Assembly (NCBI GenBank): GCA_024734555.1
Contig: JANPWX010000215.1
Location: 1,383,094-1,447,093 of the forward strand
DNA from: Trochalopteron elliotii
Taxonomy: Eukaryota > Chordata > Aves > Passeriformes > Leiothrichidae
Length of the DNA stretch: 64,000 nt
Direction of reading: 5' to 3'
This document shows, one piece after another, positions 10,486 to 24,100 of this stretch. Positions within the stretch are counted from its first letter, which is position 1; every line of letters begins with the position of its first letter. The notes under the pieces were generated by a model, which was not told where the DNA came from, searched no databases, and saw nothing but the letters and a program-made list of their open reading frames with translations. A program made the translations under genes and the position numbers.

Positions 10486-13400
10486 AGTTCTTAGTGTTAC
10501 TTCAGTAATTGTAAAAAATATGGGTAGGACATGGTCTGAGTCATAACACCTATGGGATGCAATCTGACCTCACCAAATTCAAAGTAAGCTCTAATTGAAT
10601 GAAAGGTGAAGGCTGTGTCGAGCCTGTGCCAAACTGCTAATGCAATTAGTTGTTCCTTGTTTAATGCTTTGAAAATTAGAAAAAAAACAAAAAAAACCAA
10701 AAAAACACTTCCATTGCTCAACATTATTACAATAAGTGTTTTTCAAAAACAAAGAAAAAAAGGTTGGGAGAAAAAAAATCAAAATATTCAAGCTTTCATT
10801 TTCTCTCAGAAACAATATAGAAAACTGCTGAAGGCAATTAAAGTAATCCTTAATTTCTGTATTTTTCCTGGTACAAGTGCCATTCTGTATTTGTCCATGT
10901 TGAAGTGCTATTGCAGCAAGTATAGTTCCAAGAAAAAAAGTGAACCCCAGATATTTTTGGATCAAATTTCCACATTACAGATCATTCTGAAATAGTTCAG
11001 TGGGTCACATTAGCAAAAAAAATGTAGCACAGGTAGCTGTCTAACTTTCCTGTGCCTTCTATGATATGCTAGTAAGCCTTTAACAGTCTACTTTATCCTC
11101 TCTCTTTCATTTTTTCAAATCAAATATATTTATTGAAAGGTTGGGAGAGAACACCCAAGTGTGAAGCACTAGTCTTGCATAGGGTTAGTTGAACCACTTC
11201 AATAAGCAAAACAAAATCTCCCTTTATCCATCCCCACATAATACTCAGCCAATTTTTATCAGAAGCCATTGAAAATCCACTAGGCTCTGATAACCGTAAT
11301 TCTACAGGTCAGAGCCTTCGATTGCCTAAACACACTCCTGACTGGTCTCCTCAATGCAATTCCAGCTCCATGCCCCAGCATTGAGTCTGAGCCCAGTGGT
11401 TTTATTTACCCCATCAAGAAACAATATCAAGGATACTTCAGCATGAAAAATGAGTCAAACAGCCTCAGATTTTCAATATCAAAAATGCCCATACAAACAG
11501 CCCAGAAAATAGTGATTTTACTCCTTATGTTTTATTTCACAGGGGGAAAAATGTCAGATGTTGAATAACGACAGGGGGAAAACAGCCACCAAGAAATAAA
11601 AAGCAGGAACTACTAAAGGATAATTTGTGAAGATAAATATGTTGAATTCACTGGAAACATACTGAAACTCTCTATATCATCTCTGAAGCCTGCCCATGTG
11701 AAAAGGAAGTCCATTGTCACGCCTCTTCTAGCATTGGAGCATAATTTTACTCTCCTGAATCGTGTGTGGGTTGTTCCAAAATATACCCAACTGCATGGTG
11801 TAACCAGAGGAGACTGACATTGATAGACACTGCAAATACCAACAGCCACTAGAGGAGATTAACTTAGGAAAATACTGTCAAGGATTCAAGAATTCCTTTT
11901 TAGCATCTCCTAATCTGAGGGAACAAAACAGTAATCCCCCAGAAAGATTTTGCTGGCCCAAGTAATATCCTCTCTTTACCTTTCAGAGAGCAACAGCATT
12001 CATGTTTTGGCCTCTTGTACCAGATTATGATGTAATAAAAAGGGAACAATTTTTAAGTCCTTTCTTTGAACTAGTATCCTGTAAGCCTAAGATATTCAGT
12101 TCTGAATTTGAGGGTGAGTGAGGGGAGAGGAGAGGAGCAGAGGAGCCAGGAAAAAAATGGCGTTGTTACTCTGTCCATGGAGGAAACAAAGTGTGGCTTC
12201 CTCTTCCTTTTTTAGCAGAGACGAATTTTTGGAGAACAGTTCTTTGTGCATCGTGCTGTTGGGCTGGCATCTCCTGCATTACTGTCACTGCAGTCAGTGT
12301 AGCAGAACATTGATTTCTGTACAGGGAGCTGAGTAGGAAAAAAAAAAAAGCCAACATTCTGTGACAACGAGGAGCACCAGTGGAGGAGCTACAGCAAGCT
12401 TAGCACCCAGTGGATTTGAGTGTGCCCGTGTTTGTGGGCATGTGTTAAGGGAGAGGAAGATATTCCATGACTTTTCTCTGAAAGCATAAAGAAACCCACC
12501 TATAGAGTAAAGGTAGAATAAGACAAAGTCACCAAAATAAAAATAAAGGAGATATTAGAGGGAAACAAACAGTAAACAAATAGCAAATAGCAGAAGAATT
12601 AAGAAAATTAAAAAGAAGAGGAGAAATAGGAAAGGACTTTGGAACATGTCAACAGAAAAGAAATAACACGTTTTTAAAACCTTATTAAAACAGTTGTTTG
12701 GCCACTATATATCTGCAAGACAGAACTTCTGAAAATTAAGACACTTATTTTACCCATTTGGTATGAAGTACTCAAGGCAATTCTTTTTGCATTTCTCAGG
12801 ATTAGCAAATCAAGGAAAATCATGAAAATATACATATTTCTAACCCATATCAGAGACATACAGCTGGTTTTTAATTTAAAAGGGTTCACTGTAAATAACT
12901 TCCAATTTTGGGATTTTGTCACATTACTTTTATCCCTGATGGACATATACATACGGTTTCTGTTATACAGAAAAAGAGAACCAAAACCAGTTTTTCTCAA
13001 GAGCTACAGGACTTGTCTTTAGGAGACTCAAATTCCCCAAACCCATCGGTTTGTTCTTTTGTATTTGATTATCAGAGTTGAACTCACCCTCAACAGCTCA
13101 GCACAAGCACTTGTCTCAGCTTGGAAGGAAGCTGCTCCATCTCATGCAGGTTGGTTATAAGGAGAGCTCTATACCAGGTGTAAGTTCTTAGGACAAAGTG
13201 AATTAATTTGCATCTGCTTACAGCTTTTCAATTTGTACAGCAGCTATGTCAGTGCTCCTTGCACCTATAAAATTTACATTCAAAGTAGCAAAACTGTTCT
13301 GAAAATACATCACAGTGTGAAATTTTTTCCCGGTCTTGATGCTATTCAAAAACACAAAGTAGGAGAATGGTATATGAGAACTGGTAAAGCACAAAACAAG

Positions 13401-14320
13401 AAAAAAAATGTCTAAATAGGACATTTGTGGTCATGGCAAAAGTAAAAAAAAAACCACACTATGTATGCAGATCTATATAGATATATTTCTTTAGGGGTAT
13501 TAGAAGATGTGTTAACAACAGCTGTAGAAGGTATGCTTGATACTAGAGGAGATAGAAGTTAAAAAGTGCATGGTTAGGGCTGCATTTCAAGTCTGAATAA
13601 CAACATATTGGCCATTCAGCTCTGCTGGATTTCTTGGGTGCAACAAGTACTCTGAATTCTCCAAAAGGAGCTGTTATAAACTAACTTGAATCCACCAGAT
13701 TAGTTGCCTGAATGTCTGAGAAAGAGGCCATGATAAAAACTGTAGCTTTTTATGCATGTAAGTGAGCTTATTACAAAGATTATAGGATATTCCTAGTGCA
13801 TTTTTTGTTTCCTGCCAAGATGCACACGTGTGCCCTAATGGATTTGTGCGAACTCTTCTCCTCAGTCACTTTGCCAGCCAAGAGGATAAGGGCAATTGCA
13901 TCAATCCCACTTAGACCTATGCATCCACCTGACACTGGCCAGTAGGTGCCCAAGAAAGCTGATTAGAACAGGTTTGATACCTTATCAGAAAGGAGAAATG
14001 CGACCCAGGTTCATGTTGAACCAAAATGCCAGTTTTCATGCATAAATAAATAAAATAAAATACTTCATGCAAAGAACAAAACTGTCCACATCTGCAGGAT
14101 ACTTACTGACTTATGATGAGTACTTGTTGAAATATGTTCTGGAAAATGGATCTTCCCTGGAAGGGAGATTCTCGTTGGGATCCCTGACCAGGCAGGACTC
14201 AACAGTCTCCAAGTGGAGCAGTTGTGGTTTCCTGGCTGATTAAGAGGAAGCCATTAATTGTACAAGTGCAAGGTTGTGAACACTGTGAAAGATGTCTCAC
14301 CAAAAATACAACTGACCAAC
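10486..14320. other. Non-coding unique DNA
   Basis: No gene or clear transposon is seen. The stretch holds an A-rich low-complexity patch near 10680-10770 and a purine-rich GAGGGGAGAGGAGAGG-type tract at about 12117-12145. The paired open frames on both strands near 10600-10990 come from the A-rich patch and are not credible genes. Confidence 0.5.
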
Positions 14321-14324
14321 CAAA

Positions 14325-14348
14325 AACAAACAAACAAACAAACAAAAA
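14325..14348. repeat. (CAAA)n microsatellite
   Basis: About five to six tandem CAAA units, slightly impure at both ends. A smaller TAAA-rich tract of the same kind lies at about 14042-14063. Confidence 0.9.
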
Positions 14349-14931
14349 ATGTCTGTAAAAACAGAAAAATGGAATTGGTAAGAGGTTCATATTGATATTT
14401 TATTACGGATATTTTTAAATCTGAGGGTTCGTCTGCTTCCAGTCTTGTCAAGACTCATGCAGTAAATTGTGGGGATTTGGAATTTGTTTTTATCTCACCA
14501 CCCAATCATGAAACTTTATCTCACCTATTGGAGGCATAGTACCAAAGTCTTCATATATCAGGTTAGCTTAATAGGTGTGGCCTGTTAACCAGGCTTGCCT
14601 AGTGAATAAAATCAGGAGTGATGACCCTCATAAAAATCTCAGCTAAATTGAAAATTCAACTGCTTAATTTTAAAAAAAGTCTGAATTATTTTTCCTTTTT
14701 GCTAGTCCTAACCACAGTGTTTTGTACTAATGAAAAATGCACTTTTATTTACTCTTAATTTTTGTCCCTCTATATTTAGAGATTCCAATATCTCAAGCAC
14801 TTTTTCACCCTCAGTGTCAATTGATGTCAGCTAGACCATCAACTGCTCAACAAACAAACTACATACTTCAGAGTCTAACTGAGGATTTAGGTGTCTAATA
14901 TTGGAAATGTCAAACAGAAGAATATTTTTCA

Positions 14932-15141
14932 GTGCCCTTGCTGCCAAATCCTGCATCATATGCAAATTCTCAGCAATTTACAGCTCCCATCCTCAAAAAC
15001 CGGAGCAATTCAGATGTAGAACCGTATGCATTACAGAGGAATAAATCAAGTCTGTTAAATGCCAGGGATTCTCTCCTTCCGTTGAACCAGCCAGAGATCA
15101 TAGGAAGAGGAGTAGAGACAAAAGAAACCGTCCATGCATAG
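14932..15141 (+). other. Candidate terminal coding exon, unverified
   Basis: A good acceptor-like site (AATATTTTTCAG) ends at about 14932. One frame from there is open for about 69 codons and stops at a TAG at 15139-15141. The peptide has mixed composition with no low-complexity bias, including a segment RNSNSD-like near the middle and SLLPLNQPEIIG toward the end. I do not recognise it. A canonical AATAAA lies at 15569-15574, about 430 bp after the stop, as it would for a short 3' UTR, although no clear GT-rich downstream element follows. Without a recognised family or partner exons this stays a weak candidate. Confidence 0.2.
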
Positions 15142-15179
15142 GTAGCATGTCACAGATTGTCATATGTGTCATACAACTT

Positions 15180-15197
15180 TGACTCACCGGTGAGTCA
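15180..15197. promoter_or_regulatory. 18-bp perfect palindrome made of two AP-1 sites
   Basis: The sequence TGACTCACCGGTGAGTCA is its own reverse complement over all 18 bases. It consists of two full consensus AP-1/TRE heptamers (TGACTCA at 15180-15186 and TGAGTCA at 15191-15197) separated by CCGG. AP-1 (Fos/Jun) and related bZIP factors such as BACH and NRF2/MAF bind this heptamer. The central CCGG holds a CpG, which is rare in this part of the window. Binding is inferred from the motif only. Confidence 0.55.
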
Positions 15198-18100
15198 TAC
15201 ATAATTAAAAGAAAAAAAAGAAATGAGGGTCGTATTGAGAAACCTCAGAATTCCAACTCATTTCCTGAAAAGATGTCCCTCAAGGTATTTCAGGTTACCC
15301 TCTGGACTATAAGTGTTAGCATGTCCCCTGGGTCCTGTGCCAGAAGAGTGGAGTGTTACAAGATCTGAAATCCTTGTGGGCTGGTTGCTGAAATGCAGTG
15401 CAGGGAAAAGAATTTTGGCAATTACCAAATTTCTCTGAAAAGGAAAACAAGGATGATCAAGAATGTGAAGAGACTATATGGTGTAAGACTATGAAGAGAA
15501 ATAGCTCTTTGGATGACCCAGATTTAATTGAGCTTTACTGAACTTCACAGATTGTTTAAGTCAGAGGCAATAAAATGCTTATTAAAATACAAATTAATTG
15601 ATTTTATACCGATTTCTATTTATCCATTAAACTAATCATCCTTCTCTCAGAATTCTGAGACCTCAGATATTTAAGTGATTGACTTTATTCTAGTGCATGA
15701 TTGTGCCATCCTATTGTACTGATTATAGATCAATTCACTAACATATTTTTTGTGTTACTTTGGATGATTTCATTTGGGCTTTTTGTTATTTTATTGCCAT
15801 CTGTATCTTCAACAAAGATTAGCCAAAGCTGAAGTGACCTTAGTTCTGGAATGCTTTTATACTAACTGAGATATTGCTCCATTTGTTTAATGTCTAGGTA
15901 TGCAGCCAACAGCTTGAAATGTAGTTCCTATAATGGGAACCAGTATCCCCTTTTAGATCAGCTGGCAGGTGATCTCAGTCTTGTTTCAGACATTCCTCAT
16001 ATAATTACACCAAATTTGCTAAGAATGAATACATGTCAGTTTAGTTTAATTCAGACATTTTAAGTCCTTAAATCTTGGAATGCATTTGCTCAGCATGCTT
16101 TCTCTACCCCATTATCCTGCTTAAACTGTTAAAGCCCTTGGCCACTCTTATAGCATAAATCAACATGCCAAAAGGCTATTCAAATCAACTAAACCTATTG
16201 TTTAAATTCTGTGTAACCTTTAGAGTGGTGAAATCCTTTGTTCATGGATTTTTATAAGGGAAAACACATAAAACTTTGTGTTCACACCATATCCCTAGGA
16301 GGAGAGAAAAACACTTCACATGCTTTTAAATGTAATTTTATTTATTGAAAAAAAAAGGAATTATCTTGACCTGGTAATTACATTACTTCTATTCAAACAA
16401 ATTTTTGTATTTACTGTGTTAATCTTTAATTTTTACAATTTTAAATTAAATTTATTGGGCTTCCTGTCAATGATATTTTTCATGTGTCTTGGATATATAG
16501 TTTTGAATTAGATAGAATAATAGCTGTGTGGAATCCAAATCAGCTGCAATTTGAGAATACAAAATTAACTAAAAATATGAGTTTTGAGACAAATAGACTA
16601 TGTAGGCGGAAGCAGGAAAATAATAGTGCAGAAGATATAAAAATACCTGGTTAACAATGTTTTCAGGTCAAAATTTTAACAGACTAACATTGCTACAAAA
16701 AATCCCCAAAAAACCAAACCCTCAAAAAAGTCTGGTTTTGGAGAAAATTCAATATAAACCATATAGGACCTCAGAGAAAATGCATTAGGCTGTTCTGAAA
16801 ACTTCATGAGTTTGGGGGGTTTTCTCTGAAAACTTTACGTTTTTAATGGAAAAAATAAATGAGACAATCTCTTTTAAGTGTAAATGGTGTGTGTGTCTCT
16901 CTCACAGTACATAAAATCGGAAACACACTACAAAACATATCTTTCTCTGGAAGACAGAAAGCTTTTGTAAACTCAAAGTAAATCTTTACCAGTGAAAAAG
17001 AGACATGCTTTTTTCTTCAGCCTTTTTCCCTCAGAAAACAGGAACTTCATTAGCTGTCATCTGACACCAGAAAATGTGACCTGGGAGGTAGCTGGATTAC
17101 ATGCTTGGAATGCTTTAACAAGAAGCAAGGATCAATACTCTTTATTTTCCCTTTATTTTTACAAAACTTCAAATTTTGCCATTAAAAACTTCTTAGTGTG
17201 TAGTTATTTTTCATTTTTAAAATACATCATGAAAAAGATTGTCCCACAATTTCATTTTCAAGTAAAACATTAATAAACAATTAATTTAAAAAAAACACCA
17301 ATTTCTTTAATTTTTTTTTTTCGTAACAAAGGGAAAGTAATATTTTGAAGCGCAGTCTAGTTTCATTTTACTTGTTGGAAGAAATAAATCTCAATGGAAA
17401 CTAAGAAAGTATGACAGTTCCAACCTGCCAGTTCTAATCCAGTGTTTTGAATACTAGCAATTGCCTGACGAGAAGGAACTGCACAGAAAATATGAATGGT
17501 TATTTATGCTTACAATAAATAAGAAAACACTCTGTGAGTGTACAGATTCCTTCTTTTTTCTGCCCACCTCCTTGTCTCCACAGAAAACCTCTAATCAGCT
17601 CAGCAACCAGTTTTTCAACACCACCATATGCACTCCCCACCCTCACTCTTTGAAGCTTCTACTGGGAGCTTCCCTGTCCCTCCCTCATTTCACACTTCTA
17701 GGGAAAAAAAACCAAAACAAAACAGCCAGAATATTGTGTGGACCGACTTTTTTGTTACATGGAAGACAATTCTTATTTCTAAGACAAAGTCTTGCGGGGT
17801 CTTTGAAATAATTTCACTGCAGAGTGCTGTCAGCTCTTCAAAACCAAGAAAGGAAGATAAGCTGACACTGGATGGCTTTAGGTTGGTGTAGTGCCCTCAA
17901 GAGGGATAAGCCAGAGAAGTATTGCTGCAGTCTGTTTTCTGAGCACTAGAAAAATGGCTGGACTGGAACAAGAGGTGTGGAACCTGGGCTTGGCTCTGGA
18001 AAGGACTAGACTGAGTGGCTCAATCTACAAATACCAGTAAGTTAGCAAAATTATTAGGCAGGAGAGACATCAGCCAAGACTTGTTTAACACACTGCAGGA

Positions 18101-21100
18101 CATAGTGCTCTAAAGTGCACTAAAATAGTCTATTGCCACTATTAAACACAAGAGTTGCCCCATTGGAAGCAGTATTGAGTCCTTGTTGAGGAATGTGTAT
18201 GTACAGCTGGTAATACTCTTTGTTTTGCCAAGGTTATTGATAGCCTTGCATCAGCTGTAAGCCCACTGGCCTGTGATACTTATTACACATGAGTAGTTAA
18301 TAACATGGACTAAACCTATGTGAGAGTAAGCTGCAAATCACTGTACCCTTCAAATCACATGTACAATTTATGGTACATATATGTCTCTTTAAAGGTGCAT
18401 GCAACCCATGGAAACCCATGGGTCCTTGTGGCTGTTCCTAGGTGACCTGTGGGAAGAATTAAAACTCTCGCAGTGTATGAGCAGTCGCCAGAATGCCTGG
18501 CAGCATGAGATCCAGCATGTACTTGTTCCACTGTGTTATTTGTAACTGTGGATGGAGAACTAAATTTGGTAACACAGGATCTAAATTCAGGTTAGTAAAG
18601 AAATAATATCCTCCATGTGCAAACTAACAGACAAGCCAAAATGTTGGTCATTAGCCACCCCCTTCCTACCTCTGCAGTGACTGTACTAAAAATGTGGGTG
18701 TTCTTTGAAAAGCAGTCGTAGTGGCTAAGCCAGTGGGGCAGGCAAACAATGGTTCTGTTGTAACAATAAGACTGGATTGGTTGAAAGAAGACAAAGACAG
18801 AAAAAAATTATTAATAATTAAAAAATTAGAGATATTTAGTTTTTGCTATCATGCAGCACATTTACTTCATGCTATCAGTGTCAAATCTTTCAGAGAATGC
18901 ATTTGCATTTCCAATATACAATGCTAAGGTTGTTTCATTTTCCCATTAACTTTTAATAAGCTGTTGATTCCTAGTACTGCACATATCCTGAACACCTATG
19001 TACCAGGTGGAGAGAGAAAAAGCTGCATCAGTTGTGTCTGTTTCCAGATCTGAAATGGCCTTGCTGTTTTTTTGGAGTGCTCCTGCAATGCCAAACAGCT
19101 GAGTAGTGGTACCACAGGCACAAGTTCTTTGGTTGCCTTTCATGCATCCTGCCCTGCTTGGGAGCAGTGGGGTGGATCCTCTTCTGGGGATGCTTTTTTC
19201 AGAGTCCTAACAGAAAGAAAAAGCAATTTATTCATAGAAGAAAAATATTTCCTAAAACAGAACAAATATAGGTGCTTTTAACAAAAAGTGCAAAAATTGT
19301 GTTCTAATTTCTATTTGAGTAAAGAACAGTAATTCTTCTGAGTATTTAACTAGTGTAGTGGATGAAAATTCTACAGCTCTCTTCTAGAGTCCTGCCATGT
19401 TTGTGCTAGCAAGGCTTGGGGTTTTTTTGCATACACACTAGTATGATTAAATAGTCTGGGGATTTTGAAGTTCTCACTTCAGTTTATTTTCTCAGTAAGT
19501 CAACCTGTTGTTTCCTTTTTAAGTTCTTATGCAAAACTAGTGATAATAATAAAACTCTTATGTCTCATAAACATAGATTTATGTTTTTAACACTTCACTA
19601 AATAAGGGAATATTCCACTATAGAAACCTGAAATTTAGAATCACAAGTTTCATCTTTTATAATGTAAATATTGTTTCATTTAGTACTGCAACTCTAGTAA
19701 GTCCTTAAGCCCTGAAGGAGTATTTTAATGTGTAAAAAATGAAGACTGATTCTAATGGGATTTCAGAAGTCTCCCCTAAATGAAGGATCATTATGAACAG
19801 AGAGCAATGCTACTAGAACAGGTTAAGTCTAAAATTTCTAATGGTCAGAACCCTTGTGCCAAAATATTTTAATAACCAAACCCTTTTTCCAGATTTAAAT
19901 CAGCAGAGGCACACTGGAAGTTTATGATATCAAAAAGACAGGTGGGAACCTCTTTACCATATGTACTTCTCTCTTTGATAAAAGGAATCCTTCCTGCTTT
20001 CCTGTGTGCCTTCACTGGGTCCCTAAGCAACTAACAGATATTCTTAAACAGGTTTCTATATAAATATATGTATGTGCCTTGTCTGGACACAGTAGGATTC
20101 TTTTCAACCACCAGCTATACAACAGAACTTCATATTTAAGAGAAGAGTAATCTGCTCAAATAACCTGCTCTTCTGTTTGTCCACAAACCCCTAAATCTAA
20201 TTCAATTAGTGCTATATTTCCTGCCAAAACCTGAGATTGAGTTCAGGTTTGCAGGATCAGTTTGGGCAGTCGGAAGTGCTTCATTCAGCTGAGGAGCTCA
20301 AAATGCAAAAGTTGTGGATAAGGCAGCAGCACAGAGAATCTACCCTAAATCATTCCAATTCAACCTAAAGAAAGTAATCTTTCATTTCTGTGAAGATACT
20401 AATCTGTGTCTCTGTTTTCACATTTTAAAGCAACTTCAATCTGTCCTAAATGCAAACAGTTATCACAGGGTGTCTCATGCACCCTGATCCCCAGCTTTAT
20501 GTATAGGAACAGCAGGGATTGCTCAGTTTCAATGGCATTCTGGGGATTTTGCTGCAAAGAAATTTAACTGGGCTTTGATGCAGCTAGTCAATAATTTCCC
20601 TCAGCTTAAATAGATGTATTTTGGTGCAACTCTTATTTTACCAAAAATGGAGTTCATCTCTGTTTAAAATGTTGGTTGTCACATTTAGCCTTGTACATAT
20701 GAGTTTTGACTATTTGACATTTTGTCTATTAATACAGTGTCAGGGCAAATTCCTTTCATGATAAAGTGCAAATGAAGGAAAAATAAGAGCAGAAAAAAGT
20801 AGGCTCACCAAGAAATATCTTCTGTGTGGCAGCAGTTCAATTTCCATTGGCAGTTGTAGAAAAGGTTCCTCTGTTTGAATTTTCCTTCAGCCTACCAGAC
20901 TTACTTTTACAACCTTCTTCAGGGAATCATGGTACTTCTTATTTTCTCACACTTGATAAATAGCTTTTTGAAGTAACCACTGCTTCCTCATATTTCTTGC
21001 ACAAGATTTAAGTCCTTTGAAGAAATACTAATAACTAAGTAATCTGTGTTTTTTCCTAAATACTCACAGAAACTATGTTCATGAGCAATTTGGAGATTGT

Positions 21101-24100
21101 GAAGATGAGGTGTAGACAGTAAAAAGTCTCCATATAGCCACACTTCATTCAGCTACAGTTCAAGTCCCTGTCCTTCTCTCTTCTCTGTTATTAGGCATAT
21201 GCAGAGAACAAGACTGTGTTCCAGATGCCCCATTTTGAAGCTGCACTTGTTTGTGTTGTCCCACAATATCAATGCTGAGAGGTGTTGAAGCCAATGGCAG
21301 AATCCTTTTGCTCTAGAGGCAGGTACAGACACCACAGAGATGGTTTGTCCTAAAGTGAGGGGTGGTGCAGTCTGCCTGAGAGGAATCCCAGAGCCAGAGG
21401 AGAGTGGTGGAAGGAAGTTTTGCTCTCAGCATCACCGTATCCTTCTGAGTCTTCACAAGCACAGTAACATTTTAAAGCTGTTGTTATCTTCTGAATGTTA
21501 GGGAAGAATTGAAGATTACCTCAAAAAGAAGAAGGCAGTGGAACAAAGTGTTGTAACACTTTTCACAAGCCGGACCTTTTTGACAGCACGTTCTTCACTG
21601 AAAGAGTCCTTTTTTTTCAATCTTTCTAGATCTCTTCTGGATGGCAATTGAATATTTTAACATTAAAATTGGGTTATTAAAAATTGTATTTATTTAAAAA
21701 TAATTAAGCTGTATCTTCCAAAAACAACTTTCTCCAATCCGTTTTGCTTTTTTCTTCCTGTTTTTCTAAATACTTGAAAATTTGGGGTGAGGAATGCCTG
21801 TGTAGCACAGCTATTTTTTACCAAGTCATATTTAAAATCTGATTTCCACTTTTGTTTTATCTATTCCATACAGTATACCAGCTTCCCATATCCAGCAAAA
21901 AAATTCAACTCCAAATAAACTTTCATCTTCACAATATTTTTACACCATATTTACAGTTAAACTATGCTTTGCATTTTGATGAAGTTCTGGATGATTTACT
22001 AGACATGAATTCCCTCACAGTCTTTTTTTACACTGTCTGCCAGACTATACTTCTAATTGAGTTTTATGTTCCTAAGGAGAGGATTTAAACATGCCACATC
22101 TCTATTATACACATTCTTTTAACTCTAAATCACTCTGGTCTCAATTTGAGACAGGCAGTCCATTTGAAAAGAGATTAAGAACAGATATTATTAGAGATAA
22201 AGATTGCTGTCTTGTGTGCTCCAGCAAAAGAGAAGAAAACTCCCATGACTGCCACCCAGGGAAAGGACTGAAACTTCCAGCTTAATTTCAGAAATATGTA
22301 ACACAAAATATCCATGTGAGCGGTTACTGGCAATGAATATATAATTATCAGTAAGGGTGTAACATGTGGCTATGTATAATATATTCATATACAGTACGCT
22401 GCTGCTTACAATTTTTATTTTAATGATATTCTTATTTTAAGTATTTCCATGCTTTAAAAAATCAGATGGCACAGCTTTGTCATTGATACTGCTCTTCACT
22501 AACTTTTCACACCATTTTTTTCCTTATTAATATTTCTCTTTATGAGAACAAATATCTCTACATGTATTTTTCTACAGTGAGGACCTCAAAACTAGAGAGT
22601 ATGAAGGAAGAAACCCTTTCCAAATGATTTTGTAATTTTTCTATAATCCCATTTTCACTCCAGAGTTTTCACTCTGGTGGTGGTTCCATTCTCTCAGGCA
22701 CTCTAGAGATTCAAAGTAAGATCCCAGAACTTCTTCAGGATATAGCCTGAATAATTCAGTATTATTTCTCTGCCCCTTCTTTTTTTTTTTAGTTCAGTTG
22801 GAGGTTAAAAGAGCTCTGAATTTTTGCAATCTGCCTTAATTTGCATATATAGAACCTATTTGTAATTAAACATAGAAAAAGCAAATTTGGCTCTGTTGCG
22901 TATTACCCATTTGTATCATACCAAATGAGAATGAATTTATACATATTGTACATCACCTCAGTCTTAAACTGCTAAGAATCATATATATTGAATTATCTGC
23001 CAAAACTGCAAGCTGAAGAGACAATGAAATTCAGAAAATCCATTGTTTAGGTAGTTAATTTTGGGTCTTTAATGTAATCTTGTTTCTATTATCCTGTGTT
23101 ATTTAAATAAGTAATTTGCACAAAACGTCATAAAGTATTTTCAAGCAGAACAGTAATTTAATAATATTTCTTAAAGTGAGAAAATTTTCATAAATTCTCT
23201 TTTTGTGATTCAGAAATGTGACCATTTTCTTACTTTTTTCAAAAATGTTTTCATGGACATATTCATGAAGAAAATCTGATGTTGACATATTTTAAATGTT
23301 GATGTATGAAGATGAAAAAAATTATCCCAAATTATGAAACAATTTTCAATAACAGGTATGAGGAAATGAGGAATACTAGTATTATGAGTACATTAAGATC
23401 TTCAAAATGTTACCTAAGAAGGGGTATTATAGTTTTTTTTCCAGTTCGTTCAAGACGACATAGGAATAGAAAAAATCCACAAGCACATAAGGCTTCATAC
23501 ACTTTCTGCTCAACAACCTCTTGCTTTTGGCTTCACTTCTTTGCCACTACTCTCAGCCCTTTAAGGAACATTAACAAAAACTTCTGAACAATACATGCTA
23601 TGGTCTGTTTGTCCTGCAAATTCACTGAGTGGTGAAATGCCTCATCATTTCTAGTCATCTAGGGTCATCTAGGAAAGCTGGTCTTCACTCTAGGCTGGTG
23701 CTGTCATCTTCTGCTTAAGCACCACAGTCACAATTAATGTAACTGTATACAAAAGTGCATTTTTTTACAAGAATTAAAAAACCATCATAGTTAGCCTTTC
23801 AAAGGTACCTAGCTAACAGTTCAAATCACTTAAGAATTTGCTGGTGAGAAGATAACACTGAGAGAAAGCTATAATCATTAGGATCCTTTTGAAAACCACC
23901 AAAATTTTTGAGATATTTGTTGTTAGCAAAGATAAAACCCAAAACCCAGAATCTAGAAAAAAAATCCAGTTTACCTGTACAGCAGATGAATGCATCCCTT
24001 CAGTGAAGCTCTATTCAAATATCTTTAAAAGAGGTATGGCTTGAAATATGGTTGGTTATAGAGTTATAGATGTTGACCATTTTTCTTTCCAAAATCAAAG

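Noticed and set aside
10591..10995. Frames of 124 and 129 codons on opposite strands
   Set aside because: They run through an A-rich low-complexity patch and their peptides are Lys-rich or Phe-rich accordingly.
21502..21651. Acceptor-like site followed by about 49 open codons and a TGA
   Set aside because: The predicted peptide is Lys/Ser/Phe-rich from A- and T-rich DNA and no partner exon or poly(A) context was found.
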